From assembly GCF_003382565.3 (NCBI RefSeq), contig NZ_CP086253.1, positions 2,170,001 to 2,234,000 of the forward strand: a DNA stretch of 64,000 nucleotides, given 5' to 3'. Shown here piece by piece: positions 63,859-64,000 of this stretch. This DNA is from Pectobacterium aquaticum (lineage in GTDB: Bacteria; Pseudomonadota; Gammaproteobacteria; Enterobacterales; Enterobacteriaceae). The notes under the pieces were generated by a model. It was given only the letters and a program-made list of their open reading frames with translations, was not told the DNA's origin and ran no database searches. Made by a program: the position numbers and the translations under genes. Positions within the stretch are counted from its first letter, which is position 1. Every line of letters begins with the position of its first letter.

Positions 63859-63880
63859 AAACCCTCTTCGGCGGGTTTTA
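63859..63880 (+). terminator. Terminator of the two-gene unit
   Basis: AAACCC and GGGTTT form a short stem with an eight-base loop, followed by TTATT, three bases after the stop codon. The rest of the window to 64000 shows no gene; TGACCTGCCCCC near 63957 resembles the outer end of some IS3-family elements but cannot be confirmed here. Confidence 0.6.
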
Positions 63881-64000
63881 TTCCCCCAAAATCAGATCAT
63901 TGCCTACAAGCTGGCCTTTACGCCGTGGCCGCTTCGCATTAGCCTAATAGGCACATTGACCTGCCCCCAGTATTCAATACGACCGTCAGTTAGTAGTGGT

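Noticed and set aside
63940..64000. Left end of an IS3-family element at the window edge
   Set aside because: TGACCTGCCCCC is suggestive, but there are too few bases and no transposase in view to support a call.
1..64000. CRISPR array, tRNA or rRNA genes, phage integrase
   Set aside because: No regularly spaced repeats of CRISPR type, no tRNA-like cloverleaf and no integrase gene were seen on reading.

Overview
The window reads as chromosome of a soft-rot enterobacterium, most likely Pectobacterium. The evidence is a complete enterobacterial nitrate respiration locus, a family 2 periplasmic pectate lyase beside two KdgM-type oligogalacturonate porins, a GABA catabolic locus, PecS/PecM-like regulator and exporter genes, and an arsRBC operon very close to that of E. 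coli. This is judged from protein resemblance and layout only; no database search was run.

Layout. (1) 0.3-13.5 kb: a membrane acyltransferase, then narXL, narK and narGHJI, with FNR boxes before narK and narG and a NarL 7-2-7 box between narX and narK. (2) 13.7-18.6 kb: a divergent EamA exporter/MarR regulator pair; a PLP ammonia-lyase plus ornithine-cyclodeaminase-family pair divergent from a YheO/DauR-type regulator, which fits hydroxyaspartate-to-aspartate chemistry; a small GlsB/YeaQ-type membrane protein. (3) 18.7-34.2 kb: a nitrogen-scavenging region with a polyamine/GABA-type ABC transporter whose ATPase gene is separated from its binding-protein and permease genes by gabR, gabT and gabD; then a dehydrogenase, an amino-alcohol-type kinase and a class III PLP enzyme of the phospho-lyase type; a chemoreceptor; and a GntR/FCD regulator. 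Sigma-54 promoters precede both halves of the transporter. One palindrome, TGATGCATCA, lies before the binding protein, the dehydrogenase operon and the GntR gene, which defines a probable local regulon. (4) 34.5-40.9 kb: an IS1-family remnant, an orphan binding protein, the pectate lyase/porin cluster and a small unlisted ORF. (5) 41.3-53.1 kb: allophanate hydrolase, urea carboxylase, a GntR regulator and urtABCDE, preceded by an NtrC-like site and a sigma-54 promoter; urtC carries an apparent one-base frameshift. (6) 53.2-55.9 kb: a membrane-anchored unknown and arsRBC. (7) 55.9-60.5 kb: a decayed sulfur-salvage-type locus (amino-acid ABC transporter, flavin monooxygenases, flavin reductase, M20 deacylase) in which several genes have been shortened or fused by internal deletions. 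(8) 60.7-64 kb: accessory DNA with a small unknown protein, an N-formylglutamate-amidohydrolase-like lipoprotein, a 5'-truncated hexapeptide acetyltransferase, and an overlapping two-gene unit whose second product carries a GNAT-like motif.

Two dispersed repeat families occur twice each: a ~275 bp family at 6.07 and 28.02 kb in opposite orientations, and a palindromic family at 13.49 and 58.17 kb whose second copy carries an extra ~80-90 bp of nested hairpins. The unifying theme is anaerobic respiration plus capture of plant nitrogen (GABA, amino alcohols, urea) under NtrC/sigma-54 control.
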